Program-made: the position numbers and the translations under genes | Part shown: in pieces, positions 53,565 through 62,806 of the stretch | Layout: the number at the start of each line of letters is the position of its first letter | Position numbering within the stretch: position 1 is the stretch's first letter | Notes under the pieces: model-generated | What the model was told of the DNA's origin: nothing | Seen by the model: only the letters and a program-made list of their open reading frames with translations | Databases searched by the model: none | From: Aquibacillus halophilus | GTDB lineage: Bacteria; Bacillota; Bacilli; Bacillales; Amphibacillaceae | DNA length: 64,000 nucleotides | Assembly (NCBI RefSeq): GCF_009649745.1 | Contig: NZ_WJNG01000001.1 | Coordinates: forward strand, 62,001 to 126,000 | Direction of reading: 5' to 3'

Positions 53565-54761
53565 TTAATTACTCTTAGCACCATTTAAATCCAATTGACC
53601 ACTCCAATCAGGATCGGATGCACCTGCTTCTTCCATTGTGCTAATATCAATGCCTGTTTCATTATTTTTTGCCATTTCTAGATATTTTTCAGTCTCTAAC
53701 CAAGGTCTGATGTCTGGTGAATCTGCAGTTTCCTCGGTTACAGGTACTGCTACATTTTTCAAGAAAACTGGATAGTCTTCACCAGCAAGATTCGCTTTAA
53801 CTTGCTGGAACGCTATTTGAGCCTCTGTTGTTGGTGGGATTGAATAAGTCGCCTCTATAACACCATCAGCAACCTGTTTAACAGTTCCTTCCTGACCATT
53901 AATTGTGTAAATAGGATAATCTTTTCCAGTTGGTTGGATTGCTTTAAGAACACCATCCTTCATTGCTTCATTCATAACGAATACAAAGTCAAAATCTCCA
54001 CCAGTCTTTGTAATCGCATCCTGCATTACTGTGTTAGCTTCGTCTGTCATCCATCCACCTGTTTGGTTAAAGACTACATTTTCTTCAAATACTTGTTCAG
54101 GTGTTTTATCCCATTCTTCTGCTAGTTGCTCTAAGAAGCCCAATCTGTGAAGTTCTCCGATACCCTGGCCATAAGCACCTTCGATCAATATAATCTTTGA
54201 GTCGGGTCCATGTTCCGCAGCTGCCAATTCTGCTATCCCTGCTCCACTTTCATACCAAGGACCGGATACACTACCATCAGGTACTCCTTCTCCATTTGGG
54301 TCTGGAAGTGCAGTGACGAAAAAGATCGGTACACCTGCTTCATTTGCTATCGCTGCTGCTTTTGAACCTGTTGACGAGTTTACCGTAGTAAGAACAATGG
54401 CATCTACACCTTTTGCAATCATATCTTGAACATTATTAATCTCATTTTTAGGGTCATAATCCGATGTTGTTTTAGTAACTTCCCAGCCATTTTCCTCAGC
54501 TAGGCCTTGAAAAACTTCAAAACCTTTTTGATAAAAGATATCTGATCCTGCTAATACGTATCCAACCTCCGTTGAATCATCGCTTTCCCCTGAATCTTCT
54601 GTTGTAGCCTCTGAATCTGTTCCACCTTCATTCGTACTACTTTCTGATCCGTCTGTACCATTTGAACTAGAAGTGTCTTCAGTCTCTCCTCCACCACAAC
54701 CAGCTACAACTAAAGCAAGAGTGACAACCATTAAAAGTAAAATTAACAACTTTCTCTTCAT
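53565..54761 (-). CDS. Sugar ABC transporter substrate-binding lipoprotein
   Basis: 398 residues. Signal peptide with lipobox VVAGC (Cys near 22), Ser/Glu/Asp-rich linker to about 65, then a type-1 binding-protein fold of the RbsB/XylF kind (VGYVLAGSDIFYQKGFEVF near 68, VDAIVLTTVNSSTGSKAAA near 115, VFVMNEAMKDGVLKA near 260). Delivers a sugar to the RbsA/RbsC-type pump encoded upstream. Confidence 0.92.
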   Translation of the reverse strand: MKRKLLILLLMVVTLALVVAGCGGGETEDTSSSNGTDGSESSTNEGGTDSEATTEDSGESDDSTEVGYVLAGSDIFYQKGFEVFQGLAEENGWEVTKTTSDYDPKNEINNVQDMIAKGVDAIVLTTVNSSTGSKAAAIANEAGVPIFFVTALPDPNGEGVPDGSVSGPWYESGAGIAELAAAEHGPDSKIILIEGAYGQGIGELHRLGFLEQLAEEWDKTPEQVFEENVVFNQTGGWMTDEANTVMQDAITKTGGDFDFVFVMNEAMKDGVLKAIQPTGKDYPIYTINGQEGTVKQVADGVIEATYSIPPTTEAQIAFQQVKANLAGEDYPVFLKNVAVPVTEETADSPDIRPWLETEKYLEMAKNNETGIDISTMEEAGASDPDWSGQLDLNGAKSN

Positions 54762-54800
54762 ACAATATCTCCCCTTTTTAATTAGTACAGCTATATATAA

Positions 54801-55778
54801 TCAAGCGTTCTTTGAACGCAAGCTGTTAACAAGAACAGCAGCAATAATAATGCCACCTGTAACAATGTACTGAACGAAGGCTGAAACTCCCACAACATTC
54901 AGTGAGTTGGAAATGATTCCAATCCATACAGCACCCAAAAATGTACCTATAATATTTCCTTTTCCTCCGGATAAAGCTGTTCCACCAACTACGGCGGCTG
55001 CTATTGCATCTAACTCCAATCCCGTACCGAGATATGGGTTTCCAACTTCATTTCTTGACAGCATTATGATGGAAGCGAGCGCTACCAATAAACCGTTGAT
55101 TCCATACACTAGTAATTTGAAATTTTTCACATTTATCCCGGCTAAAAATGCGGCTTCTGGATTATCACCTACGGCATAAAGCCTGCGACCAAATCGGGAA
55201 TAACGAAAGATAAACCAGAATAGTATGTACACAGCAATCATAATGAAGATCATTAATGGAAAATTAAAAAATCTTATACTAGTCGCAAATCCCATTTCTC
55301 CCATGATTGGGAATTCTGCTCCATTCGTTGTGATAAGTGCTAACCCTTTATAAGCAATCATCATCCCTAACGTAACAATGAAAGGTTCTAGATCTGTCCT
55401 CGAAATAATAAATCCTACAAACAAATTCCCCGCCACACAAATTACAATGGCTGAAAGGATGGCAACAAATACAGAACCACCATTGTAAATGACAAAGGCC
55501 ATGAAACAAGCTGCAAGTGAAAGTAAGTTACCTACAGACAGATCGATGCCCCCTGAAACCATAACCAGACACATACCAACAGCTAAGATAGCTGGAACAA
55601 CCAACTGTTGTAGAACGACACTAAAGTTGTATTGAGTTGCAAAGTTTGGAGCAATCATAGAAATTACAACTATATAAAGGATTAATCCTGTTAACAAATA
55701 CGTATTATCATTTTTTAATATTTTCTTTCCAATTGGAATTTTATTAATTTCTGCTTTATTTACCTGTAGTTCACTCAT
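54801..55778 (-). CDS. Sugar ABC transporter permease (RbsC/XylH family)
   Basis: 325 residues, eight to ten hydrophobic segments, with GGIDLSVGNLLSLAAC near 72, LEPFIVTLGMM near 130, AVGDNPEAAFLAGI near 200 and AVVGGTALSGGKGN near 265, all typical of the ribose-type permeases. Its ATG overlaps the ATPase stop. Confidence 0.94.
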   Translation of the reverse strand: MSELQVNKAEINKIPIGKKILKNDNTYLLTGLILYIVVISMIAPNFATQYNFSVVLQQLVVPAILAVGMCLVMVSGGIDLSVGNLLSLAACFMAFVIYNGGSVFVAILSAIVICVAGNLFVGFIISRTDLEPFIVTLGMMIAYKGLALITTNGAEFPIMGEMGFATSIRFFNFPLMIFIMIAVYILFWFIFRYSRFGRRLYAVGDNPEAAFLAGINVKNFKLLVYGINGLLVALASIIMLSRNEVGNPYLGTGLELDAIAAAVVGGTALSGGKGNIIGTFLGAVWIGIISNSLNVVGVSAFVQYIVTGGIIIAAVLVNSLRSKNA

Positions 55779-57277
55779 TAAACAGTACCCCCTAGCGCAT
55801 ATGATAAAATAGTCTCAGAATTTATTTTATCTTTGTCTATTTCAGCTGACTTTTTTCCTTTGTTCATGATAATAACCCGATCACTCATTGCTATTACTTC
55901 AGGCATATCGGACGATATCATGATAATCGCTTTTCCTTGGTTGCATAATTCAACCATAAGTTGATAAATTTCCTCTTTTGCTCCAATATCTACACCCCTC
56001 GTAGGCTCGTCAAAAATAAAAATATCCCCCTCTGCATAAAACCATTTGGATAAAATTACTTTTTGCTGATTTCCACCAGATAGAAATCTAACCTTTTGAT
56101 CGGGTCCAGTACATTTTGTTTTAAGTTTGTCAATATACTCAGAACTCACTGAATCCTCTTTTTTTGGATCCATTATTTTAGTATCATTCTTTGATGAATG
56201 AACAAGAATAGTATTTAAAGATATCGATTGATTAAGAAACAGGCCGGATAGTTGTCGATCCTCAGTAATCATACACATGCCCGCCTTAATGGCATCTTTA
56301 GGTGTCTTAAAATTTGTCTTCTTTCCGTTAATTAGAATTTCACCGGATGTTAATTTTTTTCTAGCAAATAACAGCTCTGCTAGTTCAGTCCGTCCAGCGC
56401 CTACTAAACCGGCAAACCCAACAATTTCTCCTTTTCTAAGATTAAAAGAAACATCTTCTACACCAGGACCGGACACGTGATTCACTTCCATAACTACTTC
56501 TCCAATATCCACAGTATCTCGCTTATACATCATGGATGTGTCACGGCCGACCATATCTTTTATGATGGACGACTGATTTATCTCGTCCTTTTTATATGTT
56601 CTAATCTTTTCACCATCACGTATAACAGTAACCCTGTCGGCTATTCTAAACACTTCCTCAAGATGGTGGGAAATGTATAGCACTCCAATCCCCTGACTCT
56701 TTAAAAATCCGACAATATTTAATAACTGTTCAATTTCATGTATTCCAAAAGATGCCGTTGGTTCATCCATAATCATTATTTTGGCTTTACCAACAAAAGC
56801 TTTTGCAATTTGCACAAATTTCTGTTGTGCAGTACCAAGCTCCCTAACTGGACTTGATGGGTCAATAGTGTCAACACCAATTTCATGTAATACATCAAGA
56901 GATTGTTTATACATTTCTTCTCGATCAACGACTCCACGCTTCACAATCTCTTTTCCAACAAATAGATTCTCCATTACAGTCAGATTTTGCATAAGTGTAT
57001 GCTCTTGATAAATGGTTTGCACACCTAGCTTCATGGCTATGGAAGGATTATATTTGTCATCCACTTCTTCACCATTGATTACAACTTTTCCACCGTCAGG
57101 CAGATGTGCACCAGATAGTATTTTAATAAAAGTTGATTTCCCTGCACCATTTTCTCCACAAAGACAATGTACTTCACCTTCATATATATCAAAATCAAAA
57201 TCTGAAAATACGGTTACTCCTGAAAAAGATTTAGATACACCCTCTATATTTAATAGCCTTTTTGATTCAGCAACCAA
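55778..57277 (-). CDS. Sugar ABC transporter ATP-binding protein, tandem ATPase (RbsA/XylG family)
   Basis: 499 residues with two ABC domains: first Walker A CGENGAGKSTFIK near 38 and its LGTAQQKFVQIAKAF region; second domain with LVGAGRTELAELL near 290, signature FLSGGNQQKVILSKW near 400 and IFIFDEPTRGVDIG near 422. First gene of the locus. Start near GGGGGGTAGG at 57277-57290 with ATG/GTG-type codon. Confidence 0.94.
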   Translation of the reverse strand: MVAESKRLLNIEGVSKSFSGVTVFSDFDFDIYEGEVHCLCGENGAGKSTFIKILSGAHLPDGGKVVINGEEVDDKYNPSIAMKLGVQTIYQEHTLMQNLTVMENLFVGKEIVKRGVVDREEMYKQSLDVLHEIGVDTIDPSSPVRELGTAQQKFVQIAKAFVGKAKIMIMDEPTASFGIHEIEQLLNIVGFLKSQGIGVLYISHHLEEVFRIADRVTVIRDGEKIRTYKKDEINQSSIIKDMVGRDTSMMYKRDTVDIGEVVMEVNHVSGPGVEDVSFNLRKGEIVGFAGLVGAGRTELAELLFARKKLTSGEILINGKKTNFKTPKDAIKAGMCMITEDRQLSGLFLNQSISLNTILVHSSKNDTKIMDPKKEDSVSSEYIDKLKTKCTGPDQKVRFLSGGNQQKVILSKWFYAEGDIFIFDEPTRGVDIGAKEEIYQLMVELCNQGKAIIMISSDMPEVIAMSDRVIIMNKGKKSAEIDKDKINSETILSYALGGTV

Positions 57278-57327
57278 TTTCCTACCCCCCTGATTACGAT
57301 AAAAATATTTAGAACATAAAAAACACT

Positions 57328-57410
57328 AAGCGCTTACATTTTTTTATTAAAGTTAAACCCAACCCCTTTCAATTTAGTTGTGTAATTTAAAAGCCGATAT
57401 AAAGCGCTTC
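57328..57410 (-). promoter_or_regulatory. Promoter flanked by two AAGCGCTT operator-like palindromes
   Basis: On the minus strand TTGAAA (57367-57372), 17-bp spacer and TAATAA (57344-57349). TAAGCGCTTA (57328-57337) lies just downstream and AAAGCGCTTCC (57401-57411) just upstream. Both resemble CcpA cre sites (TGTAAGCGCTTAGT), but may also be bound by the XylR-like or a LacI-type regulator. Confidence 0.6.
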
Positions 57411-57411
57411 C

Positions 57412-57856
57412 AAAAATCTAACGAAAATCCTTGTTTTTAAATCGTTAATATACTTTTTAGACTTTTCTGCTTGTTTAAGTGAAGTATAGTACAGCAATCT
57501 GACCGAAACCATGTAATATTACGCAAACATTCTTTCATATTTCACACGGACTATGTTTTCGTCCTATAAACAATACAAAGATTATTTTTCGTGAAACTGA
57601 CCGACCTTTGATAAAAAATCCTGTTAACATCCCAATAGAATAGATTTCATCGTTAACCCCCTTGTCCTAAATATATGCTATAATTTTGGTATAAATTAGG
57701 CGATTCCTAAAATTTTTAAAATTAAAAATTATTACAACTAAATTCGGCAAGCTATTTTTTTTTCCATACTTTCAAATTGACTAAAATTCAAATAAACCCT
57801 ACTGAGGATGGATACTTAATGAATAAAACAATTGTGTTAGTTAGGAAGGTTTTTCT
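57412..57856. other. Divergent intergenic region
   Basis: AT-rich leader between the sugar operon and its divergent regulator. TATAAT at 57679-57684 could be the regulator's -10, but no -35 at proper spacing is visible. Nothing else recognisable. Confidence 0.5.
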
Positions 57857-59035
57857 ATGACGATTCCTCAAGAAGGTAGTAAGTTTAACCAAAGGAAACA
57901 GGTTGCTCTCATTATTGAAACTTCTAATGAATATGCTAGGGGAATTCTACGAGGGGTACGTAAATATATTCGAGAAAATTCAAATTGGTCCATTTTCATA
58001 GAAGAATACAGCAGAGATAACACCTCTGATTTCACTTGGCTTAAACAATGGGATGGAGACGGAATTTTAGCTCGAATCGAAAATAAACGAATAGCCAAAA
58101 GTGTAAATAATACGGGGTTACCGATTGTTGATTTAAGCGCTTTTAGATTACTACCGAAAATTCCATTCGTAGAAACAGATGATTATTCTATTGTAAAGTT
58201 AGCTAGTGAACATTTTTTAGAAAGAGGTTTTAGAAACTTTGCTTTTATCGGAAATTCCCGTTTTAACTGGTCTAAAAATCGTCATCATCATTTCTGTAAT
58301 TTCACTAAAGAATTTGGGTTTCCTTTTTTTGATTACGATTTATTTTTATCACAACACGATTCCCGAATTGACGAAAGGGATGAGTTGGTGAAGTGGCTTC
58401 TATCACTTCCTAGACCCATTGCTATTATGGCAGCTTATGACAATATTGGATTACAAATTCTCGAGGCATGTCGATTTGCAAAAATTGCAGTTCCGGAAGA
58501 GGTTGCAGTAATTGGAGTTGATAACGATACATTAATTACAGAACTTTCTGATCCTCCTTTATCGAGCATCACACCTAATACAATTAAAACTGGTTATAAT
58601 GCTGCATTAATCCTTGAGCAATTAATGAATGGTACAGAGATAAAACAAATTGAAAACCTTATTGAGCCTGTAGGAATTGCCACAAGACAATCATCGGATG
58701 TTCTTGCAATAGATGATCCACTCGTGGCTAAAGCTTTACATTATATTAGGGATAATGCTTTTAATAATATAAAGGTAAATGATCTATTAAAAGTAACCCC
58801 TTTGTCTAGAAGAGCACTAGAACATCGCTTTATTAAATACATTGGAAGAACACCACATGAAGAAATTACTGTTATTAAGATTAAAAAAGTTAAAGAACTT
58901 CTATTAGAAACAGATTTAACCATCGCTAACATTGGGGAAATTGCTAATTTTTCTAACACAGAATACCTAAGTGTACTCTTCAAAAAAGAAACCGGACTAA
59001 CTCCCAGTGAATACCGAAAAAAAAACAAAACATAG
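57857..59035 (+). CDS. XylR-like regulator (LacI-type sensor domain plus AraC HTH)
   Basis: 392 residues. N-terminal periplasmic-binding-like domain (VALIIETSNEYARGILRGVRKYI, then RNFAFIGNSRFNWSKNR, then VAVIGVDNDTLITELSDPPLSSI) without a LacI HTH, followed by a C-terminal AraC DNA-binding domain (about 280-390: VNDLLKVTPLSRRALEHRF, then IGEIANFSNTEYLSVLFKKETGLTPSEYR). This order is that of E. coli XylR, an activator. It is divergent from the sugar locus, which it most likely controls. The stop TAG is part of TAGGGACGG of a dispersed repeat. Confidence 0.92.
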   Translation: MTIPQEGSKFNQRKQVALIIETSNEYARGILRGVRKYIRENSNWSIFIEEYSRDNTSDFTWLKQWDGDGILARIENKRIAKSVNNTGLPIVDLSAFRLLPKIPFVETDDYSIVKLASEHFLERGFRNFAFIGNSRFNWSKNRHHHFCNFTKEFGFPFFDYDLFLSQHDSRIDERDELVKWLLSLPRPIAIMAAYDNIGLQILEACRFAKIAVPEEVAVIGVDNDTLITELSDPPLSSITPNTIKTGYNAALILEQLMNGTEIKQIENLIEPVGIATRQSSDVLAIDDPLVAKALHYIRDNAFNNIKVNDLLKVTPLSRRALEHRFIKYIGRTPHEEITVIKIKKVKELLLETDLTIANIGEIANFSNTEYLSVLFKKETGLTPSEYRKKNKT

Positions 59036-59307
59036 GGACGGTTCTTTTGCTTCCTTCTCTAACTTTCGACAAGTCCAAAAAAGTTGTTGGATTAAGTGTC
59101 GAGTACTTGTTTATCAGGTTTTACAGTAATTTCTTATATGATGTATCCGTGAATTCAATTACGAAGCTCACTATTTCGAGAGGCTTTAAATCTATTAATA
59201 GTAGTTAACCAAATCTTATTAGAATAAATTCACTATCATCAAAAAATGACTGTCTCATTTAATGAGACAGTCATTTTTTGATGCAAAGGACGCAAAAGAA
59301 CCGTCCC
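59035..59307. repeat. Inverted-repeat-bounded 273-bp element exactly filling a convergent gene gap
   Basis: Perfect plus copy 59035-59049 and inverted copy 59293-59307. Inside, 59237-59283 is a near-continuous perfect palindrome of about 23-bp arms (TGACTGTCTCATT). It shares internal segments with 48811-49037. Left end carries the stop of the regulator; right end lies 6 bp from the esterase stop. Confidence 0.88.
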
Positions 59308-59313
59308 TATGCA

Positions 59314-60240
59314 TCACTTTGAGAATGCTTTCTTTAACGCTGTTACTGCTTGTTGGGTTGCTTCTTTTGCTTTGTCTATTGTCTCTGTCATTGTGAAAAA
59401 GCCATGGATCATGCCTTTGTATCTTGTAAACACCACAGGTACACCGGCTTCTTTAAGACGTTTTGCATAGGCTTCTCCTTCATCGCGTAATGGATCATAT
59501 TCTGCTGTGATCACCAATGTTGGCGGCAAACTATTCAAATCATCTGCTTGCAGTGGTGAAGCATAAGGGTGATTTCCCTCATCCTTATTATGAAGATAAT
59601 GATTCCAGTACCAAATCATGCTATCCCTTGTTAACATATAACCCGTTGCATTTTCATGGTATGAATTCGAATCAAAATTATAATTTACGATAGGATAGAT
59701 TAATAGTTGATATGATAGTATTGGACCAGCTTTATCTCTCGCCATCATAGCAACTACTGCAGCGAGATTGCCACCCGCACTATCACCACCAACAGCTAAA
59801 CAATTTGGATTTACTTCGATGGACGATGCATTGTCTGCTACCCACCTGGTGGTTGCGTAAGCATCATTGACCGCGGCAGGAAATTTATGCTCTGGTGCCA
59901 GGCGGTAGTCAACTGATATAACCACACAATTTACTCCATTAGTTAAAAGACGGCAAGAAGTATCAGAAGAGTTTAAATCACCAAGTACCCAGCCACCACC
60001 ATGAAAGTAAATTAAGGCAGGAAAAGGGCCTTGACCATGTGGCGTGTAAATTCGAACAGGTATCTCACCATCCGGACCTGGAATAGTTCGATCCTCCACT
60101 CTTCCAACTTCAGGTTTTTCTAATGGATGGTTTGTACCGGCAATTTTTCGTGCTTTCTCAGGTGAAAGCTCACTTTTTGGTGGATTGTTCGCTTTCTTTA
60201 TTTGATCTAATACCAGTTTTGCTTGCGGATCAAGTGTCAT
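59314..60240 (-). CDS. Alpha/beta hydrolase, HSL-type esterase/lipase (family IV)
   Basis: 308 residues: oxyanion HGGGWVLGD near 80, nucleophile elbow GDSAGGNLAA near 152, acid in EYDPLRDEGEAYA near 250 and His in GMIHGFFTM near 280. Cytosolic carboxylesterase of hormone-sensitive-lipase type, with unknown natural substrate. Single gene, convergent with the XylR-like gene. Confidence 0.92.
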   Translation of the reverse strand: MTLDPQAKLVLDQIKKANNPPKSELSPEKARKIAGTNHPLEKPEVGRVEDRTIPGPDGEIPVRIYTPHGQGPFPALIYFHGGGWVLGDLNSSDTSCRLLTNGVNCVVISVDYRLAPEHKFPAAVNDAYATTRWVADNASSIEVNPNCLAVGGDSAGGNLAAVVAMMARDKAGPILSYQLLIYPIVNYNFDSNSYHENATGYMLTRDSMIWYWNHYLHNKDEGNHPYASPLQADDLNSLPPTLVITAEYDPLRDEGEAYAKRLKEAGVPVVFTRYKGMIHGFFTMTETIDKAKEATQQAVTALKKAFSK

Positions 60241-60437
60241 AATATATTATCCTCCCACACTAGATACGAATTGAAAAATTTCAAAAGAAAGGATAATTAC
60301 CTCAATTCAAATAAAATTAATGAATTATCCCATATTTAATCTCTTCTGTATTATCATACTTGTTAAACCTTTTACGACTCGTTCGTGTTCATAAAGATAG
60401 CAATACCGATATCCCATTTCCCTATATCTGAAAATTA

Positions 60438-62663
60438 TTATTTGAGATTAATGGGGTTAATGGAGACAAAAGAACCGTCCCTATGAGTCGTGCTGGCGGA
60501 TGCAAAAGAACCGTCCCCACGTGTTGTTTCAAATTTATGCAATTCGGCTGGTAGTGGTCGGCTGAAGTAATAGCCTTGTCCGTCGTCGCACTGTTCTTCT
60601 TTAAGAAATGTTAATTGGCCCTCCTCTTCTATTCCCTCTGCAATTACTCCCATATTTAATTTATGGGCTAGTGCAATAATAGTAGAAGTAATGGCCTTTC
60701 CATTTAAATCACTGCCTATATCATTAATAAAGCTACGATCAATTTTAACCCGGTCAAAGGCAAATTGTCGTAAGTAACTTAAAGAAGTATAACCGGTTCC
60801 AAAGTCATCAATTGCGATAGAGACACCAATTGCTTTTAGTTTCAGAAAACTATCTTTAAGAGCTTCATTATCTTCCATAAGAATACTTTCCGTTACTTCA
60901 AGTTCTAGCCATTTTGGATCAAGTCCAGTTTCAGCCAGTATTTCTGCTACGGTTTCAACAAAACTATGATGTTGTAGTTGAATGGTAGATATGTTTACGG
61001 CTATTTTAAATGGAGGATGGCCCAAATCCTGCCATTTTTTGTTTTGGGAACATGCTGTATGAAGGACCCATTTCCCAATCGAGACAATCTGCCCACTTTC
61101 CTCAGAAATGGAAATAAAATCGTCTGGAGATACAAGCCCAAATTTTGGATGATTCCAACGGATTAAAGCCTCCATCGTATTAAACTCGCCTGTTTTCAAG
61201 TTTACTATCGGTTGATAGTGTAGCATGAATTCCAGGTTACTTATGGCTGATTTTAAATCTCTTTCAATTGTTAATTTATAGTCAGTATTTAAGTCTAGTT
61301 CTTTTGAGTAGACCGTATAATTGTTTTTTCCATACCTTTTTGTATAATACATTGCCGTATCAGCATTTTTAATTATTTCCTCCGCACTGTCCACTTGTCT
61401 ATCACCGAATGCAATGCCAATACTCGCCGAAACAGATACAGAGTGTCCCAAAATATTAAATGGTACTACAATTGCTTCATTTAATCTTTCAGCTAACATT
61501 ATCGCTTCTTCCTCGTTCGTGTTGGGTAGAAGTATTGCAAATTCGTCACCGGCAAACCTTCCGATTGTATCTGTCTTACGTAGATTTTCTTTTAATCGTT
61601 TAGCAACGCTTTTCAGAAAATCATCCCCGATATGGTGCCCTAAGGAGTCATTTATAAATTTAAAACGATCTAAATCTAAAAAAAGAACTGCATAGGGATA
61701 ATCATTTCCTTTTGAAAATTCAAAGACTTGTTCGAGTCGATCCTCAAATAGATTTCGGTTTGGCAAATTAGTTAATGGATCATAAAAAGCTAAATCTTCA
61801 ATCTGAGTTCTATATTCAACTTTTTCAGTAATATCTTTGGCAATGCCATAGGCGCCAACTATCTCCCCTTCTACCTTCATCGGAAAACTTGCAATGTTAA
61901 TATTTCTTGTTTTTCCATCTTTACGCGCAATAGTTATATCATAGTTACTTGGAATACCATTAATTGCTCCTTCAAAATTTTTAATCGCAAGGGGTAAGTC
62001 CTCCGAAAGAATTAATGGGGTAAATGACATTTCCAACAATTCATCGTTTGAATATCCGGTTATATCAACACACGCCGGATTCGCGTCAGTAAACTTACCT
62101 TCTAAATCTATTGTGAAAATGGCATCAGGATTATGGTAAAAGAGTGATTTAAATCGTTCTCTGTTCTCTTTTAATTTAATTTGAGAAATAACCTCTTCTG
62201 TCACATCAATAACCGTTCCCGTTAAGACTTTTTTTCCATTTATTACAGTTGTTGAGGAATGGATTTCAACATAAATAAGGCTCCCATCTTTTTTAAAAGC
62301 TCTTATCCGGTACCGATTAGTGGGATTCTTGCCTTCCATTCTTTCTTTCATGTTATTATGTACAATCGATAAGTCGTCAGGGTGGATGATACTTTCTAAC
62401 GTCACTCTTCCAGAAGTTAAATCCTCTTCCTCATAGTCTACAAGATTGCAAAAACTAGTGTTTACATACGAGTAGGAAGAGTCCTCTATTATATACATGC
62501 TTACAGGTGCGTTATGAATCATAGATTGAAAGACTTCCTTATAAAAGGTTAAATCCTTCATATTAACCCTATCTTCTTCATTCATTAGTCTATCTATGTC
62601 ATCTCGTAACGATTTTATTTTAAAAGTAGGTCTATCATTTTTAATAGTTTCGAATTGAGTCAT
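60438..62663 (-). CDS. PAS-PAS-GGDEF-EAL protein with repeat-derived C-terminus
   Basis: 741 residues. Two PAS domains (about 45-165, with YSYVNTSFCNLVDYEEEDL, and 168-285, with GKFTDANPACVDITGYSNDEL), GGDEF (about 290-450) with RFAGDEFAILL, where the first Gly is Ala, so cyclase activity is uncertain, and EAL (about 465-715) with MEALIRWNHP, DDFGTGYTSLSYL and a GVIAEGIEEEGQL end, consistent with active phosphodiesterase. The natural end is about FSRPLPAEL. The last ~26 residues (TRGDGSFAS, then HRDGSFVS) read two tandem repeat copies. GGAGG precedes ATG 62663. Confidence 0.93.
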   Translation of the reverse strand: MTQFETIKNDRPTFKIKSLRDDIDRLMNEEDRVNMKDLTFYKEVFQSMIHNAPVSMYIIEDSSYSYVNTSFCNLVDYEEEDLTSGRVTLESIIHPDDLSIVHNNMKERMEGKNPTNRYRIRAFKKDGSLIYVEIHSSTTVINGKKVLTGTVIDVTEEVISQIKLKENRERFKSLFYHNPDAIFTIDLEGKFTDANPACVDITGYSNDELLEMSFTPLILSEDLPLAIKNFEGAINGIPSNYDITIARKDGKTRNINIASFPMKVEGEIVGAYGIAKDITEKVEYRTQIEDLAFYDPLTNLPNRNLFEDRLEQVFEFSKGNDYPYAVLFLDLDRFKFINDSLGHHIGDDFLKSVAKRLKENLRKTDTIGRFAGDEFAILLPNTNEEEAIMLAERLNEAIVVPFNILGHSVSVSASIGIAFGDRQVDSAEEIIKNADTAMYYTKRYGKNNYTVYSKELDLNTDYKLTIERDLKSAISNLEFMLHYQPIVNLKTGEFNTMEALIRWNHPKFGLVSPDDFISISEESGQIVSIGKWVLHTACSQNKKWQDLGHPPFKIAVNISTIQLQHHSFVETVAEILAETGLDPKWLELEVTESILMEDNEALKDSFLKLKAIGVSIAIDDFGTGYTSLSYLRQFAFDRVKIDRSFINDIGSDLNGKAITSTIIALAHKLNMGVIAEGIEEEGQLTFLKEEQCDDGQGYYFSRPLPAELHKFETTRGDGSFASASTTHRDGSFVSINPINLK
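60467..60517 (-). repeat. Two tandem dispersed repeats inside the 3' end of a coding gene
   Basis: Perfect copies at 60467-60481 and 60503-60517, same orientation, read in frame as RDGSF and RGDGSF. Confidence 0.9.
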
Positions 62664-62806
62664 TATTTATTACCTCCGTGGGGGTCATTTAACTATACAG
62701 TTTAATTTTTATAGGTGGCTTATGTTAATCAGAGACACTCCTTCCAATAATCAGAGATATTTCCGACAAAAATTACCAAAATTCAACAATTATAATTATA
62801 CACCAT

